Part shown: positions 35,905 to 44,428 of the stretch, piece by piece | How the letters are laid out: the number at the start of each line of letters is the position of its first letter | Position numbering within the stretch: position 1 is the stretch's first letter | Assembly (NCBI RefSeq): GCF_007752935.1 | Contig: NZ_CP036319.1 | Coordinates: forward strand, 7,057,155 to 7,121,154 | Direction: 5' to 3' | DNA: 64,000 nucleotides | Origin: Crateriforma conspicua | GTDB taxonomy: Bacteria > Planctomycetota > Planctomycetia > Pirellulales > Pirellulaceae | The notes under the pieces: generated by a model | The model's input: the letters and a program-made list of their open reading frames with translations, nothing else | What the model was told of the DNA's origin: nothing | The model's database searches: none | Position numbers and translations under genes: made by a program

Positions 35905-36265
35905 TCACACGGCAAGCCAGTGATCCAGCCGTCCGACCGCTTCGGGTTCGGATCCTGGGAACAGGTGGCCGTAGGTGTCCATCGTCAACGTGATCGTCTT
36001 GTGACGCATGATGGTCTGCACAGTTTTGACGTGTGCCCCTCGCATTGCCAACCAGGCTCCGCACGTGTGCCGAAGCGAATGGAAATCGAAAATCTCGTCG
36101 GCGTCGTTCTTGTCTTTCAGGAAATCACTCTCGGCATCTTCTTCGGATGCGTCTGGTCTGGATAGCCAAGCCTCCCGTGCCGCGGCAAGATCGGACCGGA
36201 CCATGTCGGCCATGCCGTACTCATTCGGCAAGTCGAAGAAGACGGCTCGGCTGTGGGGGCCGAGC
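35905..36265 (-). pseudogene. C-terminal fragment of a phage tyrosine integrase
   Basis: The minus strand encodes about 115 residues of integrase catalytic domain: FDLPNEYGMADMVRSDLAAA, then FHSLRHTCGAWLAM with the HxLRHT box, IMRHKTITLTMDTYGHL with the Tyr nucleophile, and the stop at 35905. Upstream of about 36265 the sequence turns into the J-domain gene on the opposite strand, so the N-terminal arm-binding and core-binding domains and the first catalytic Arg are gone. The fragment points toward the tRNA. It is not the same integrase as the intact one at 34418. Confidence 0.8.
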
Positions 36266-36696
36266 GAGCCCACGCGAAACCGCGTCACCCCGGCGTGATC
36301 TTGTCTTTCGAAAGCGACTCGGCCGGCGGTCTGTCGTTCCCCTGTGATTCTTGCGATCTGTGGCAACACAACGTCCGCTCGATCGCTTTGGCAATGCAGG
36401 CGTTGCGGGCCGTCGATCGCTACGGCGTCACCCGTCGTGCCGAACAGTATCGCGGCTGGGCCAGGTTGCCGGCACCGCGCGGTGATGATGATGCACCTTG
36501 GCCGGTACCGACGACGATCGGTGAAGCTCGCATCGTGGTATCCGAGGCGACCGAACAGTTCGGCAAGTCGGACGCGGATCTGCTGCGGATCGCCAAAGAC
36601 GCTCGCGTGCGGAACCATCCGGACCACGGCGGTGACGGACGCTTGTTTCGTGTCTTCAACGCGGCGGTGGACTTGTTGGCGAAGGTGGCGGCATGA
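36253..36696 (+). pseudogene. J-domain phage protein lacking its N-terminus
   Basis: The readable part begins near 36265 with HAKPRHPGVILSFES, continues with DLWQHNVRSIALAMQALRAVDRYG and ends in LLRIAKDARVRNHPDHGGDGRLFRVFNAAVDLL, a short J-domain with the HPD motif that stimulates Hsp70 ATPase. From memory, homologues in planctomycete prophages have about 80-100 more N-terminal residues; here the sequence upstream is the integrase remnant in reverse. No good start codon or ribosome site lies before it (GTG 36253 opens the frame), so it may be unexpressed. It overlaps the next gene by ATGA. Confidence 0.65.
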
Positions 36697-37808
36697 GTGA
36701 CGACCGGCCTCTGATCACCGCGGCCGAAGAACGGACGGCGGAGATCCATGCGCGGTGCGTGACGGTCGAACGGGCTTGTCGTGCGATTGGCTTCACGGCC
36801 GACAGCAGCCATGAACGGATCGCGACGCTGATCGCTCGGGTCGCGGGCTTGCGAACGTTGCGGCGGACGATCGCGGAGATCGCCGCGGATGACCAGGTCG
36901 GCTGTAGCGAACGCCAGGTCCGCCGGGCGATGGATGAACTGGTGGAGTTCGGGATCATCGAGCGGACGGCCGAGGATCCGCCGAAGGTGCGACGACGTGG
37001 GCGGACGCCGGTGGTTTGGCTGTTGGGGCTGCGTTGGGACTTCCTGCACCAGACGGTGGCCGAGGCGGCCCAGGCGGAAGCAATCTCGCGCGGCGATGTC
37101 GTCGAAAACAGGCCTTCCGAACCGGTCGAAATCGACGATTCCGATTTACGGACATTTGACCGGCGTGGTCCGGACATCAAGGCGGCGTCCTGCGGACATT
37201 TGACGGACATCGGGCGGACATTTGACCGGCATCGGCCAAAACACTCTTTATGTCCAAACCCTATTCCCCATTCCCCTGGTCCCCAGTCCCTTTCCAAAGC
37301 CGATGTGGACTTGGACGTGGACCATTCACGGAGTCAGGGCCAGCGGATCCGACCCGGACCTGACCGGCCGCCGGATTCACCAGCGCCTGAGCCACCAGTG
37401 ACCGTGACCCGTCAGGCGACCGAGCCGACGGCGTTGCGGCTGATGGCCGCGCTGCGGCATCCGGCGGGAAACGTGCGAACGGTGTGGCAGGTGGCGGCGG
37501 CGTTCGACGCGGGTCTGATCAGCGAGTTTGCGATCGCCGACGCGGCCCGTGCGGCGGTGCTGATGCGAGCCGGTGATCGTGTGGCGTACTTCCGCACGAC
37601 GCTGGCCGAACGCTGTGAGACGGACTTGGCGGGCCTGGCACAGCTGCTCCGCCGGGTCCGGATGACGGGCGGCTTTCCGACGTCACCGCCCAAGCGTCCC
37701 GAACATCCTCGGCCGACGATGCGATCAGCCGGCGAAGACCCACGCGTGCCGGTTCACGACCGGCAACGGGAACTTGCCACGCAGTTGGCGGCGGAGCTGG
37801 GGCGATGA
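36693..37808 (+). CDS. Phage HTH protein, likely replication or regulatory
   Basis: 371 residues. Residues 20-115 form a winged helix domain of replication-initiator type (LRRTIAEIAADDQVGCSERQVRRAMDEL, then EFGIIERTAE). A long disordered linker rich in Pro, Asp and Arg follows (130-240), and then a helical C-terminal domain (245-340) with ALRLMAALRHPAGNVRTVWQ. Phage primosome loaders and initiators have this layout. ATGA overlaps on both sides tie it to the J-domain gene and the next small gene. Confidence 0.65.
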   Translation: MSDDRPLITAAEERTAEIHARCVTVERACRAIGFTADSSHERIATLIARVAGLRTLRRTIAEIAADDQVGCSERQVRRAMDELVEFGIIERTAEDPPKVRRRGRTPVVWLLGLRWDFLHQTVAEAAQAEAISRGDVVENRPSEPVEIDDSDLRTFDRRGPDIKAASCGHLTDIGRTFDRHRPKHSLCPNPIPHSPGPQSLSKADVDLDVDHSRSQGQRIRPGPDRPPDSPAPEPPVTVTRQATEPTALRLMAALRHPAGNVRTVWQVAAAFDAGLISEFAIADAARAAVLMRAGDRVAYFRTTLAERCETDLAGLAQLLRRVRMTGGFPTSPPKRPEHPRPTMRSAGEDPRVPVHDRQRELATQLAAELGR

Positions 37809-38080
37809 CGGAACGTGAGTTGAAACAGATGCGATCGTTACTGATGAAAGCCAGCGACCCAGATCGCTACGCCGCGAGAATCCAATACATCGACGCCGAC
37901 GGCAAAGTGACGGATCGCATTGTCAGTCCGATACGCATGACCACACCCACAACCGTCCGTGCCCTCTGCCTCCACAGGCAGGAGGTCCGCCAGTTTTGTC
38001 TGGCATCCATCCGGACGATTGAACTCGTACCCGCGCATGAGGTGTTGATGACACACAGTCGGAAAACATCCTGTTCTTAA
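37805..38080 (+). CDS. Small phage protein, copy 1 of a duplicated module
   Basis: 91 residues with the central pattern DADGKVTDRIVSPIRM and VRALCLHRQEVRQFCLASIRTIELV, a small beta-rich domain reminiscent of the ligand-binding part of WYL proteins. Overlaps the previous stop by ATGA. A second, diverged copy of its central 155 bp lies at about 40577-40733. The last residues (MTHSRKTSCS) look like out-of-family sequence, so the 3' end may be broken. Confidence 0.6.
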   Translation: MTERELKQMRSLLMKASDPDRYAARIQYIDADGKVTDRIVSPIRMTTPTTVRALCLHRQEVRQFCLASIRTIELVPAHEVLMTHSRKTSCS

Positions 38081-38321
38081 GACCTAAACATTCGACTCAC
38101 AAAACTCAACCTTTTTGATACAGCCGGCCGTTCTCCATCTGAATTCGCCATTCGAACATCCGCCGTCTCGCTGTTTCGACTGTTCACCGATCCCGTGTCG
38201 GCCCGGCGAAATTTGCGCCCAAGAATTTTGTTGCGGCACCCTACCAACGGCCGTACGTTTGCCCCCTGTGGCGGAGTGTAGGTAACACCCGCTGAGCTTT
38301 CTCTTTTCAAAGGGCATTTCA
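38081..38321. other. Intergenic, no gene seen
   Basis: The 240 bp between the phage small gene and the collagen-like gene show no gene. It presumably holds the promoter of the collagen-like gene; no consensus boxes stand out. Confidence 0.35.
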
Positions 38322-39551
38322 ATGAAACGTTGGGCATGGGGCACACTTTTGGCGTTCTTCGCCTTGGGGCAGTGTCAACTTGGGGCTCGGGAAGTTCCAG
38401 CCGAGAACTATTTCCGAACGACGGACCAGGATGTCAACATTCAACCGCGTGCGGGCGATGTGGTCGTTTTCGACGAGGCCAGAAACAGCCAGTACTTTTT
38501 GAATGGACGCAACCTAAACATCGTTGCGGCAACCATTAAAGTGATCGGCAACGCAAGAATCTCGAGCTTCCAATCAGAAGCAACCGGGAGCAACGGGCAA
38601 GGCTCCGACGGATCCCACGCAGCCGACTACGGCGACAGTCCACACTGTCGAAACGGCTCAAATGGTCGTTCCGGTGGACAAGGTGGTGATGGCCCGGAAG
38701 GGAATAGTGGTGCGTCGGGTCCAGCGATCTACTTGCATATTGGGACAATCACCGGTCGTGGTTTGCTTCACATCGACGCGAAGGGTCAAAAAGGTGGAAA
38801 GGGCGGACTGGGCGGCACCGGTGGCCGTGGTGGACGAGGGGCACGTGGTGGTGATTCCGAAAGCAACCTTTTTGATTGCGCTTGTGGTGGCGGCGACGGA
38901 GGTGACGGTGGCTCGGGGGGCCAGGGGGGACGCGGTGGCCGAGGCGGTGTCGGTGGATCCGGCGGCATCATTTCGCTGACTCAGAACACCGTTCGTGTCG
39001 AACAGCGGTTGTCGTTGAACGTCGATGGAGGTCCTGGTGGGAACGGCGGGACCGGTGGCACCGGTGGGCCTGGTGGCGAAGCCGGAGGTATGGGCCGTGG
39101 AAGCCGCAACTGTGGCGGCGGTCGCACCGGAAGCGATGGCCCATCAGGTTCAACGGGACCAACCGGATCAGCGGGCCGACGCGGCGAAGGTGGTGACATC
39201 GTCCGGCTTCCTGTTGATATTCCTTTCCCGGAAATGGTCACCGATCGTCCTTTGGGCGGCGGAGACCCGGTCGTCTTTTCTGCGCCCGAGGCGCCGCCCG
39301 TCGCTAGGATTTCGCGTACCGTTGATTCGTCCACATCCGCGTCTGGATTCGGGAACGACTCGTCAGACTACTCGGAAGACTACGGCCACTACGCGCCAAG
39401 TCCGGACCATGCAACGGATGGTGGCGAAAGCCCGGATTCGGGCTCGGCATCCATGAATCTTGAAGAAGCCCGGGAACTTGAAGCCACGTTGGTTCGAATC
39501 CGTGATTTGTTAAACGAAATCCGAGATCTCCGCGGCAGCGCGCTCAAGTAG
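38322..39551 (+). CDS. Secreted collagen-like Gly-rich repeat protein
   Basis: 409 residues. A signal peptide (1-22) leads into a folded beta-rich part (about 25-90, DVNIQPRAGDVVVFDEARNS). A long Gly-rich region follows (about 90-300) with two blocks of GGxGGxGG and GxxGxxG triplets, such as GGKGGLGGTGGRGGRG and GPGGNGGTGGTGGPGG, interrupted by ordered segments (IYLHIGTITGRGLLHIDAKG; IISLTQNTVRVEQRLSLNVDGG). The C-terminal 40 residues form a charged coiled coil (LEEARELEATLVRIRDLLNEI). It is likely a cell-surface fibre or adhesion protein, lying as cargo in the prophage. Confidence 0.7.
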   Translation: MKRWAWGTLLAFFALGQCQLGAREVPAENYFRTTDQDVNIQPRAGDVVVFDEARNSQYFLNGRNLNIVAATIKVIGNARISSFQSEATGSNGQGSDGSHAADYGDSPHCRNGSNGRSGGQGGDGPEGNSGASGPAIYLHIGTITGRGLLHIDAKGQKGGKGGLGGTGGRGGRGARGGDSESNLFDCACGGGDGGDGGSGGQGGRGGRGGVGGSGGIISLTQNTVRVEQRLSLNVDGGPGGNGGTGGTGGPGGEAGGMGRGSRNCGGGRTGSDGPSGSTGPTGSAGRRGEGGDIVRLPVDIPFPEMVTDRPLGGGDPVVFSAPEAPPVARISRTVDSSTSASGFGNDSSDYSEDYGHYAPSPDHATDGGESPDSGSASMNLEEARELEATLVRIRDLLNEIRDLRGSALK

Positions 39552-39580
39552 TTCATTTCAGTCGCGATGTACATCACACG

Positions 39581-39618
39581 ACGAGCGGTGTTCTGATTGG
39601 CAGAACGCCGCTCGTTTG
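39581..39618 (+). terminator. Terminator after the collagen-like gene
   Basis: A 15-bp stem (39581-39595 with 39601-39615, one G-T pair) and 5-nt loop, followed by TTGCGTT. It stands between convergent genes and may serve both strands. Confidence 0.6.
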
Positions 39619-39677
39619 CGTTAGGCATCATCTCGATGTCGATCACAGCAGCCGGTAAGGACTGACATCGAGATTAG

Positions 39678-39839
39678 TCACCCAGCGATAAATATCGCCT
39701 CGGGGATCATTCCGGATTCTGCGCTGGCATAGCCAATCGGTCCGAATCCGAAGGACTGCAGAGCGATACTGGTGGCGCCCGACAAAATTGCCAACACCGA
39801 TGCAAAAAGACAGAAGGCAAAAAGTGGATTGCCGACCAT
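39678..39839 (-). CDS. Possible 53-residue membrane peptide
   Basis: The minus-strand frame from the ATG at 39839 gives MVGNPLFAFCLFASVLAILS followed by a Gly/Ser-rich part and a hydrophobic end. Two overlapping frames here are longer on paper but look random, whereas this one reads as a coherent membrane peptide. It lies 74 bp downstream of the secreted-protein gene on the same strand. No ribosome site is obvious. Confidence 0.35.
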   Translation of the reverse strand: MVGNPLFAFCLFASVLAILSGATSIALQSFGFGPIGYASAESGMIPEAIFIAG

Positions 39840-39912
39840 GTGTTGTTTCCCAATCCTTTCGTTGGAGCTGCCATGAGTCGCGACAATGAAGACGGTGAAC
39901 CAACGACCAAGA

Positions 39913-40383
39913 TCAATTGACCCTGCGGTGTTGTTTCCAATCGATCTTCGTCTCTTTTTCGTCGCTGCTCCGAGTCACAATCAATGAGGTACAGGTATTG
40001 CGCGTGATCACCAAGACAGTCGCCAACTCAAAAGATCGCTCATCAGATTGATCAATCCATACCGACCGACCTCCCTTAGAAATCGGCCAAGTTGCTTCCG
40101 TACGTTCGCTGGTGTCGTTCGCAAGTTTCTCCCGATAGTACGCAACGACTTCACTAACGGATGCATCGGTGGCCATCTTGAACTGTCCTTTGACCGACGG
40201 TTGCGTCCGCTCTCCATCGCTGCCAAGCATTTCGCCGTCCGAAAGTTCGGCAGATATGAAAGTCGATCCAGGAAACGTCCAATGGGAAACGAGTCCCACC
40301 AGAGTCGGCTCACCTGAATCCGCAGATCTGCCAGGAAACACGTGCAAACACAGCAGCACGCCGATCACGGTCAACGGTCTCAT
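39913..40383 (-). CDS. Secreted protein of unknown function
   Basis: 156 residues from the ATG at 40383 (an upstream in-frame ATG at 40392 is also possible), with a signal peptide (1-20) and a small soluble domain containing FKMATDASVSEVVAYYREKLAND and a beta-rich end. The pattern of an alpha helix with YYREKL resembles a domain seen in planctomycete periplasmic proteins, but I cannot name it. AGGAGT lies upstream of the start at a suitable distance. Confidence 0.6.
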   Translation of the reverse strand: MRPLTVIGVLLCLHVFPGRSADSGEPTLVGLVSHWTFPGSTFISAELSDGEMLGSDGERTQPSVKGQFKMATDASVSEVVAYYREKLANDTSERTEATWPISKGGRSVWIDQSDERSFELATVLVITRNTCTSLIVTRSSDEKETKIDWKQHRRVN

Positions 40384-40454
40384 GTGGGTCAACTCCTCGG
40401 AGAAATGCGGCCTGAGTAGCTAATCGTTCAACGATCAGACGCCGACAATCTTAA

Positions 40455-40763
40455 TTGCGAAGGCGGAAAAAGTTTGCCGAGCTCAAACGTCTACCCAGCG
40501 ACTGCGGCCACATAAACATCGTAGGGTACGACAAAAACGGTGGGCAGAGTCGGGAACGCGACGCCAACCGGATCCGAGACGCCAACGGCAAGGTGACTGA
40601 TCGCATTGTCAGTACCATACGCATGGCCACACCCACAACTGTCCGTGCCCTCTGCCTCCAAAGGGAGGGGGTCCGCCAATTCCGCTTGGCATCGATCCAG
40701 ACGATTGAACTGGTCCCGGCGCATGAGGTGTTGGTTGGCGAAAAGCCCGCGGACCGCCTGTAG
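40455..40763 (+). pseudogene. Diverged second copy of the small phage protein
   Basis: Residues from ANGKVTDRIVSTIRM to ELVPAHEVLVGEKP repeat the protein at 37805-38080 at roughly 80-85% identity. The N-terminal part is different sequence and looks replaced, so this is probably a truncated copy. It marks the far side of the collagen-like cargo block relative to copy 1. Confidence 0.55.
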
Positions 40764-41151
40764 TCGCTCGCCAATCTTCGATCGAGACTCCAATTCATTT
40801 CGCCGGTGTCGGCCACCGGAGCACTTCCAGGTTGACCTCGCCTTTACCGGATCCGCGTCAAAATGACCACCAATTCCCTGTTTTTCGCCGATCTACTTTG
40901 GTCTCGCCCGCGTCACAACCTCCGTCCAACAAGCCGTTGAATTCGCCATCACCGGTGCCATTCGCCTCGGCACATTCGCCTACGGCGGCGACACCATTTG
41001 GCGAATCCGGGGTGCGAAATGACGCAAACACTTCTGGATTCATGACGTTCACCTTGCGAAAAGCCGATAAAACCTCGTATCTGCTAAAGTTCTCGCCCGA
41101 TTGACGATTCGGAAGCGGAGACCAAAATGAGACGTCAAGGAAGCATAATTA
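40764..41151. other. Intergenic, ambiguous short frames
   Basis: Frames exist on both strands (40832-41104 plus; 40858-41052 minus, the latter with an acidic Gly/Asp-rich translation) but neither has a clear start, signal or domain. The sequence GTCGGCCACCGGAGCAC near 40807 recurs in reverse near 43697, bracketing the following operon. Confidence 0.35.
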
Positions 41152-41847
41152 ATGCCAGCGGTGCAACGAGAACCAGAGCAACAAGTCTTTTCAGTGGTGA
41201 TCCTCGGAAATTTCAACCCGAAGATCTTTCATCCACTGTGGTATGCGCAGAATCAACTGATCGCCGAGCAAGAGATCGACGAGGCTGACGATGTCTTGAG
41301 TAGTTCCGAAGTGTCGATGTTCAACTGGCACGGAATCCACTTCCAAATCGAACAGCATCGTTTCGGATTGACGACCAAAGATGCAGCTCAAGTACCTCAA
41401 TTGCGAGACTTGGCCATTGGGTCGTTTTCGCTTCTTGAGCACACGCCGCTCTCGGCAATAGGGTTTAACTTGGAGAGCCGATTCCAGCTTCCGAGTCGAG
41501 ATGCTTGGAATTCGGTTGGGGATCGTCTGGCACCGAAGGACCAGTGGCAGAGTATACTTGAGGATCCCGGAATGCTCAGTGTTGCGATGCTTGGAAAGCG
41601 AAAGGACTGCTCAGCAGATCGGATTTCGATTCGTGTCGCACCTGCCAATGGATTGGAGAATGGTGTCGTCGTGAGCATCAACCAGCATTATGATATCGAA
41701 ACGGAACAGTGTATCTCTATCGCAGATCGAAACAACGAAGTCATGAGAGCTCTCAAAGACGATTGGAAATCATTCCGCTACTATGCGGAGTCGACTGCCT
41801 TTAGCTTGGCATGCGACGGTATCGAGCAAGCGGGAACAGGATCATGA
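41152..41847 (+). CDS. First gene of a three-gene MBL operon, unknown family
   Basis: 231 residues from the ATG at 41152 (GGAAG ribosome site). The N-terminus reads VVILGNFNPKIFHPLWYAQNQLI, followed by a mostly beta fold containing FNWHGIHFQIEQHRFGLTT and LLEHTPLSAIGFN. I have the impression that the GN-x-N-P-x-I-F-x-P motif recurs in uncharacterised proteins encoded next to effector genes, but I cannot confirm a family. It overlaps the next gene by ATGA. Base composition is more AT-rich than the surrounding chromosome, which suggests recent transfer. Confidence 0.7.
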   Translation: MPAVQREPEQQVFSVVILGNFNPKIFHPLWYAQNQLIAEQEIDEADDVLSSSEVSMFNWHGIHFQIEQHRFGLTTKDAAQVPQLRDLAIGSFSLLEHTPLSAIGFNLESRFQLPSRDAWNSVGDRLAPKDQWQSILEDPGMLSVAMLGKRKDCSADRISIRVAPANGLENGVVVSINQHYDIETEQCISIADRNNEVMRALKDDWKSFRYYAESTAFSLACDGIEQAGTGS

Positions 41848-42425
41848 ACCTCCTGCTTATTGAAAGAAGCTCACTAGAAACGAATTCACATGTTCGTGAA
41901 TCAATATCGGAGCCCGAGACGAAGCGATTGCGTAAGGGTGACTGGTGGTTTTTGGAGTCGTCAACACTTCCTGAGAACGCCTCCACAAACGGGGCAGAGC
42001 CAGACACCGAAAAATCAACCACGCCCCATTCGGAGGCAGCTCCTAAAACTGTTCGCCCCGTGAGCAAGGACGTTGGAATTGTGACCTTGGATGGCGATCG
42101 TAAGGTTTTGCTCCAGCAATGGGAATGCGTCGTACTGGAACGTCAACACGATGTCGTGTGTTGCGACTTGTACGACTTAACCGATGAGTCGAATCCAGTC
42201 GAATACGCGGAGGTCTTGCTGAGTGAGTTTAATACCTGGGACTTGCCCTTGCTGGTCGAAGGGGCTGTGTTTTACTGGAGCCTTGGGCACTTGAGACGGC
42301 AGACGGGCCAAGTTAAACGTTTCACTGAATTTCGTTTGCGCCGCATGCCCAAGTTAGGCCAAGCGAAACGAAATGAAATTACACGGAAGGTCAAGAATCT
42401 AAGTGGACTTTTGCTCGGACAATAG
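41844..42425 (+). CDS. Second gene of the MBL operon, unknown family
   Basis: 193 residues from the ATG at 41844. An N-terminal low-complexity part (about 25-75, rich in Glu, Ser, Thr and Pro) is followed by a compact domain with VLLQQWECVVLERQHDVVCCDLYD, VLLSEFNTWDLPLLVEGAVFYWSLG and a basic tail. The domain looks like a small beta barrel. Its stop lies 20 bp inside the MBL gene, so all three genes are translationally coupled. No family recognised. Confidence 0.65.
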   Translation: MNLLLIERSSLETNSHVRESISEPETKRLRKGDWWFLESSTLPENASTNGAEPDTEKSTTPHSEAAPKTVRPVSKDVGIVTLDGDRKVLLQQWECVVLERQHDVVCCDLYDLTDESNPVEYAEVLLSEFNTWDLPLLVEGAVFYWSLGHLRRQTGQVKRFTEFRLRRMPKLGQAKRNEITRKVKNLSGLLLGQ

Positions 42426-43521
42426 CATCTCGTTTGTTCCTCCTAAAGCGGATGAATTCGAGCTTGCGATTTTCGGACCAGGCGTGGGTGAGTGCATTTT
42501 GATGCACCTGGGAGATGGTAACTGGTTCGTCATTGACTCGTGCCGTTTCCCACGCTCGAAAACACCTGCTGCCATTGCTTACCTTGAAAAGCTAAAAATC
42601 AATCCGTCGTCAGCGATTCAAAGCATTTTGGCGACTCATTGGCATGATGATCATGTAAATGGATTGGCTGACATTGTTCGTCGATGTCCTCAGGCAACTT
42701 TTGCGATGTCAGCAGCGTTGGAGCAAAAACAGTTTTTTCAGCTCGTCTATGAAGCCAACGAAAGCAACAAGCTCGTTGAAGCGAGTTCGACGGCTAGTGA
42801 GTTTGCGGACATACTCGACCATTTCGCGGAGACGGGAAGAGGAATCGTTGCCCCTGGTGTTTTTGCTTCCGAGGGAACGATCCTTTACTTAGGCGGCGTC
42901 GATGAGTCGGTCCGCGTTCAAGCATTGAGCCCATCGAGTGCAGCCATTACAAGCTGCAAGACGGATGTCGTTGCCAAACTGATGACGAATAGCACGACTC
43001 GGTGTTTTCGCCGTTTCGATCCGAACGATTTGTCGGTCGCGGTCCAAGTCTCGACACCAGGTCTCGATCTTCTCCTAAAAGCTGATTTGGAAAACTCGGA
43101 TAGTAAGCAACTTGGCTGGCAAGCGGTGCTTTCGTCGAAGGTCCGTACGAAACGAACAAGTCAGCTTGTAAAGGTCGGGCATCATGGGTCAGTGAATGCC
43201 CACAACGACGATGCCTGGAGTTCGATGGTCGCTCCCAATCCACTAGCAGTAGTTACACCTTATTCTCGCCTGGCAGATCCTCTTCCACGCGAGTACGACA
43301 TTCAGCGAATTAAGTCATTGACCAACCAGCTATACGTGACGACTTGGCCGCCTTCGAGTCGGCCGCCTCGGCGACGCGGCGTTGATTCAGATGTCGGGAG
43401 TGCAACTAAGGTTCGTCGCGCACGTCATCGTGAACCCGGATTCGTTCGTGTTCGGTTCTCGATTAAGCAAACACCGTCGACGCCGACAATCGAATTTTAT
43501 GGCTCTGCAAAACAGCTGTAG
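42403..43521 (+). CDS. Metallo-beta-lactamase-fold hydrolase of the three-gene operon
   Basis: 372 residues from a GTG at 42403. The metal-binding motif is THWHDDHVNG (His79, His81, Asp83, His84, an HxHDDH variant), with Asp228 in LLLKADLE as bridging ligand and HHG (260-262) in KVGHHGSVNAHND as the later His. This set resembles ComEC/RNase Z-like soluble MBL domains that act on nucleic acids or phosphodiesters. The helical insert at 110-150 and the basic C-terminus (SRPPRRRGVDSD, KVRRARHRE) are specific. It looks like the effector of the operon; the tight gene overlap, lower GC and position among mobile DNA suggest a defence or conflict role, which is inference. Confidence 0.8.
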   Translation: MDFCSDNSISFVPPKADEFELAIFGPGVGECILMHLGDGNWFVIDSCRFPRSKTPAAIAYLEKLKINPSSAIQSILATHWHDDHVNGLADIVRRCPQATFAMSAALEQKQFFQLVYEANESNKLVEASSTASEFADILDHFAETGRGIVAPGVFASEGTILYLGGVDESVRVQALSPSSAAITSCKTDVVAKLMTNSTTRCFRRFDPNDLSVAVQVSTPGLDLLLKADLENSDSKQLGWQAVLSSKVRTKRTSQLVKVGHHGSVNAHNDDAWSSMVAPNPLAVVTPYSRLADPLPREYDIQRIKSLTNQLYVTTWPPSSRPPRRRGVDSDVGSATKVRRARHREPGFVRVRFSIKQTPSTPTIEFYGSAKQL

Positions 43522-44029
43522 TTCGAGCTAGCAGGTGTCGCAGACCTCATCGCCAGAAGGCATTAAAATCATGAGGCAATGATATGATCGGCACGTTGCA
43601 ACTGTTTGATTTTGATGGGCCTTTGAAGAATAAATGGGGAGCGGGGCGATTTACGACGCGGACGGCCGTCTTTCAATTTCCTTCTTGCCTCGGCAGTGCT
43701 CCGGTGGCCGACGCCGGATTGGCTTAGGCCGAGGATGACGCCCAAGTTTCAGGTTCTTCCCTCCCGGGGGCTTGTTCTTACCGCACACGAAGATACCGGG
43801 AGGGGAGAGAGTGTTTGTTTCGCGCAGGGGACTTGGTCCGACCTCCGGCGATCGCCGATACCGACCACCGCTGCGCGGACGGCCGGCAACGGCAATCGCC
43901 TTCGGCTGTGTTGGCTGTCCGGCCGGCGACGCCAGTCGACCCCAAAGCTGGCCGACTCGCGTCGCCGGCCGGGGGAGATAAAATGGGACCGCATTGCATC
44001 CGAACGCAAAAACAGGGGCGTCCCACCTG
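43522..44029. repeat. Intergenic region with two long hairpins
   Basis: CCCTCCCGG at 43759-43767 pairs with 43796-43804. Further on CCGGCCGGCGACGC at 43919-43932 pairs perfectly with 43959-43972, enclosing a second AGTCG/CGACT pairing. Open frames here are overlapping and uninformative. The structure resembles a non-autonomous repeat, but no second copy is seen in the window. Confidence 0.5.
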
Positions 44030-44428
44030 ATGAAGTTTTCGATCCGCTCGCTGCTGATTGCAGCCTTTGTTGTCGCTGCATTGATCGCGGTATCGCACAC
44101 CGCGGCGATCAAACTTGATCGGCGGATTGAAGACCTAGAGCAACAGCGGATGTTGGCTTCTCGGAAAGCACGTGAGGCGGATCACTGGCTGAAATCGTTG
44201 GAGCGTTTCACGTCATTCAGTGACGCTCGATTCAGCAGTGCGCTAGAGATGATTGCTAAGGAGGCAGACATTGACGCCCAAAAAGATGCGGCCCAACAAG
44301 CCTTCGCTTTGATGGGCCGCAAGGGATTGGCGGAAGAAGAAGTCCGGCAACTGGACGAAAAGATTGAATCGCTGTCGCGGATGCGACGATTCTTGCCAAC
44401 GATTCCCGTCAGCAATCAACTTCAGTAG
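44030..44428 (+). CDS. Membrane-anchored coiled-coil protein
   Basis: 132 residues from the ATG at 44030. The start MKFSIRSLLIAAFVVAALIAV is the N-terminal helix common to many short planctomycete inner-membrane proteins. The rest is helical and charged (IEDLEQQRMLASRKAREADH; EEEVRQLDEKIESLSRM). Its 3' end overlaps the convergent secreted-protein gene by 7 bp. Function unknown. Confidence 0.65.
   Translation: MKFSIRSLLIAAFVVAALIAVSHTAAIKLDRRIEDLEQQRMLASRKAREADHWLKSLERFTSFSDARFSSALEMIAKEADIDAQKDAAQQAFALMGRKGLAEEEVRQLDEKIESLSRMRRFLPTIPVSNQLQ

Noticed and set aside
36253-36270. The J-domain gene starting normally at GTG 36253
   Set aside because: No ribosome site, and the sequence before it encodes integrase on the other strand; the protein would lack most of the N-terminal part I recall for homologues.
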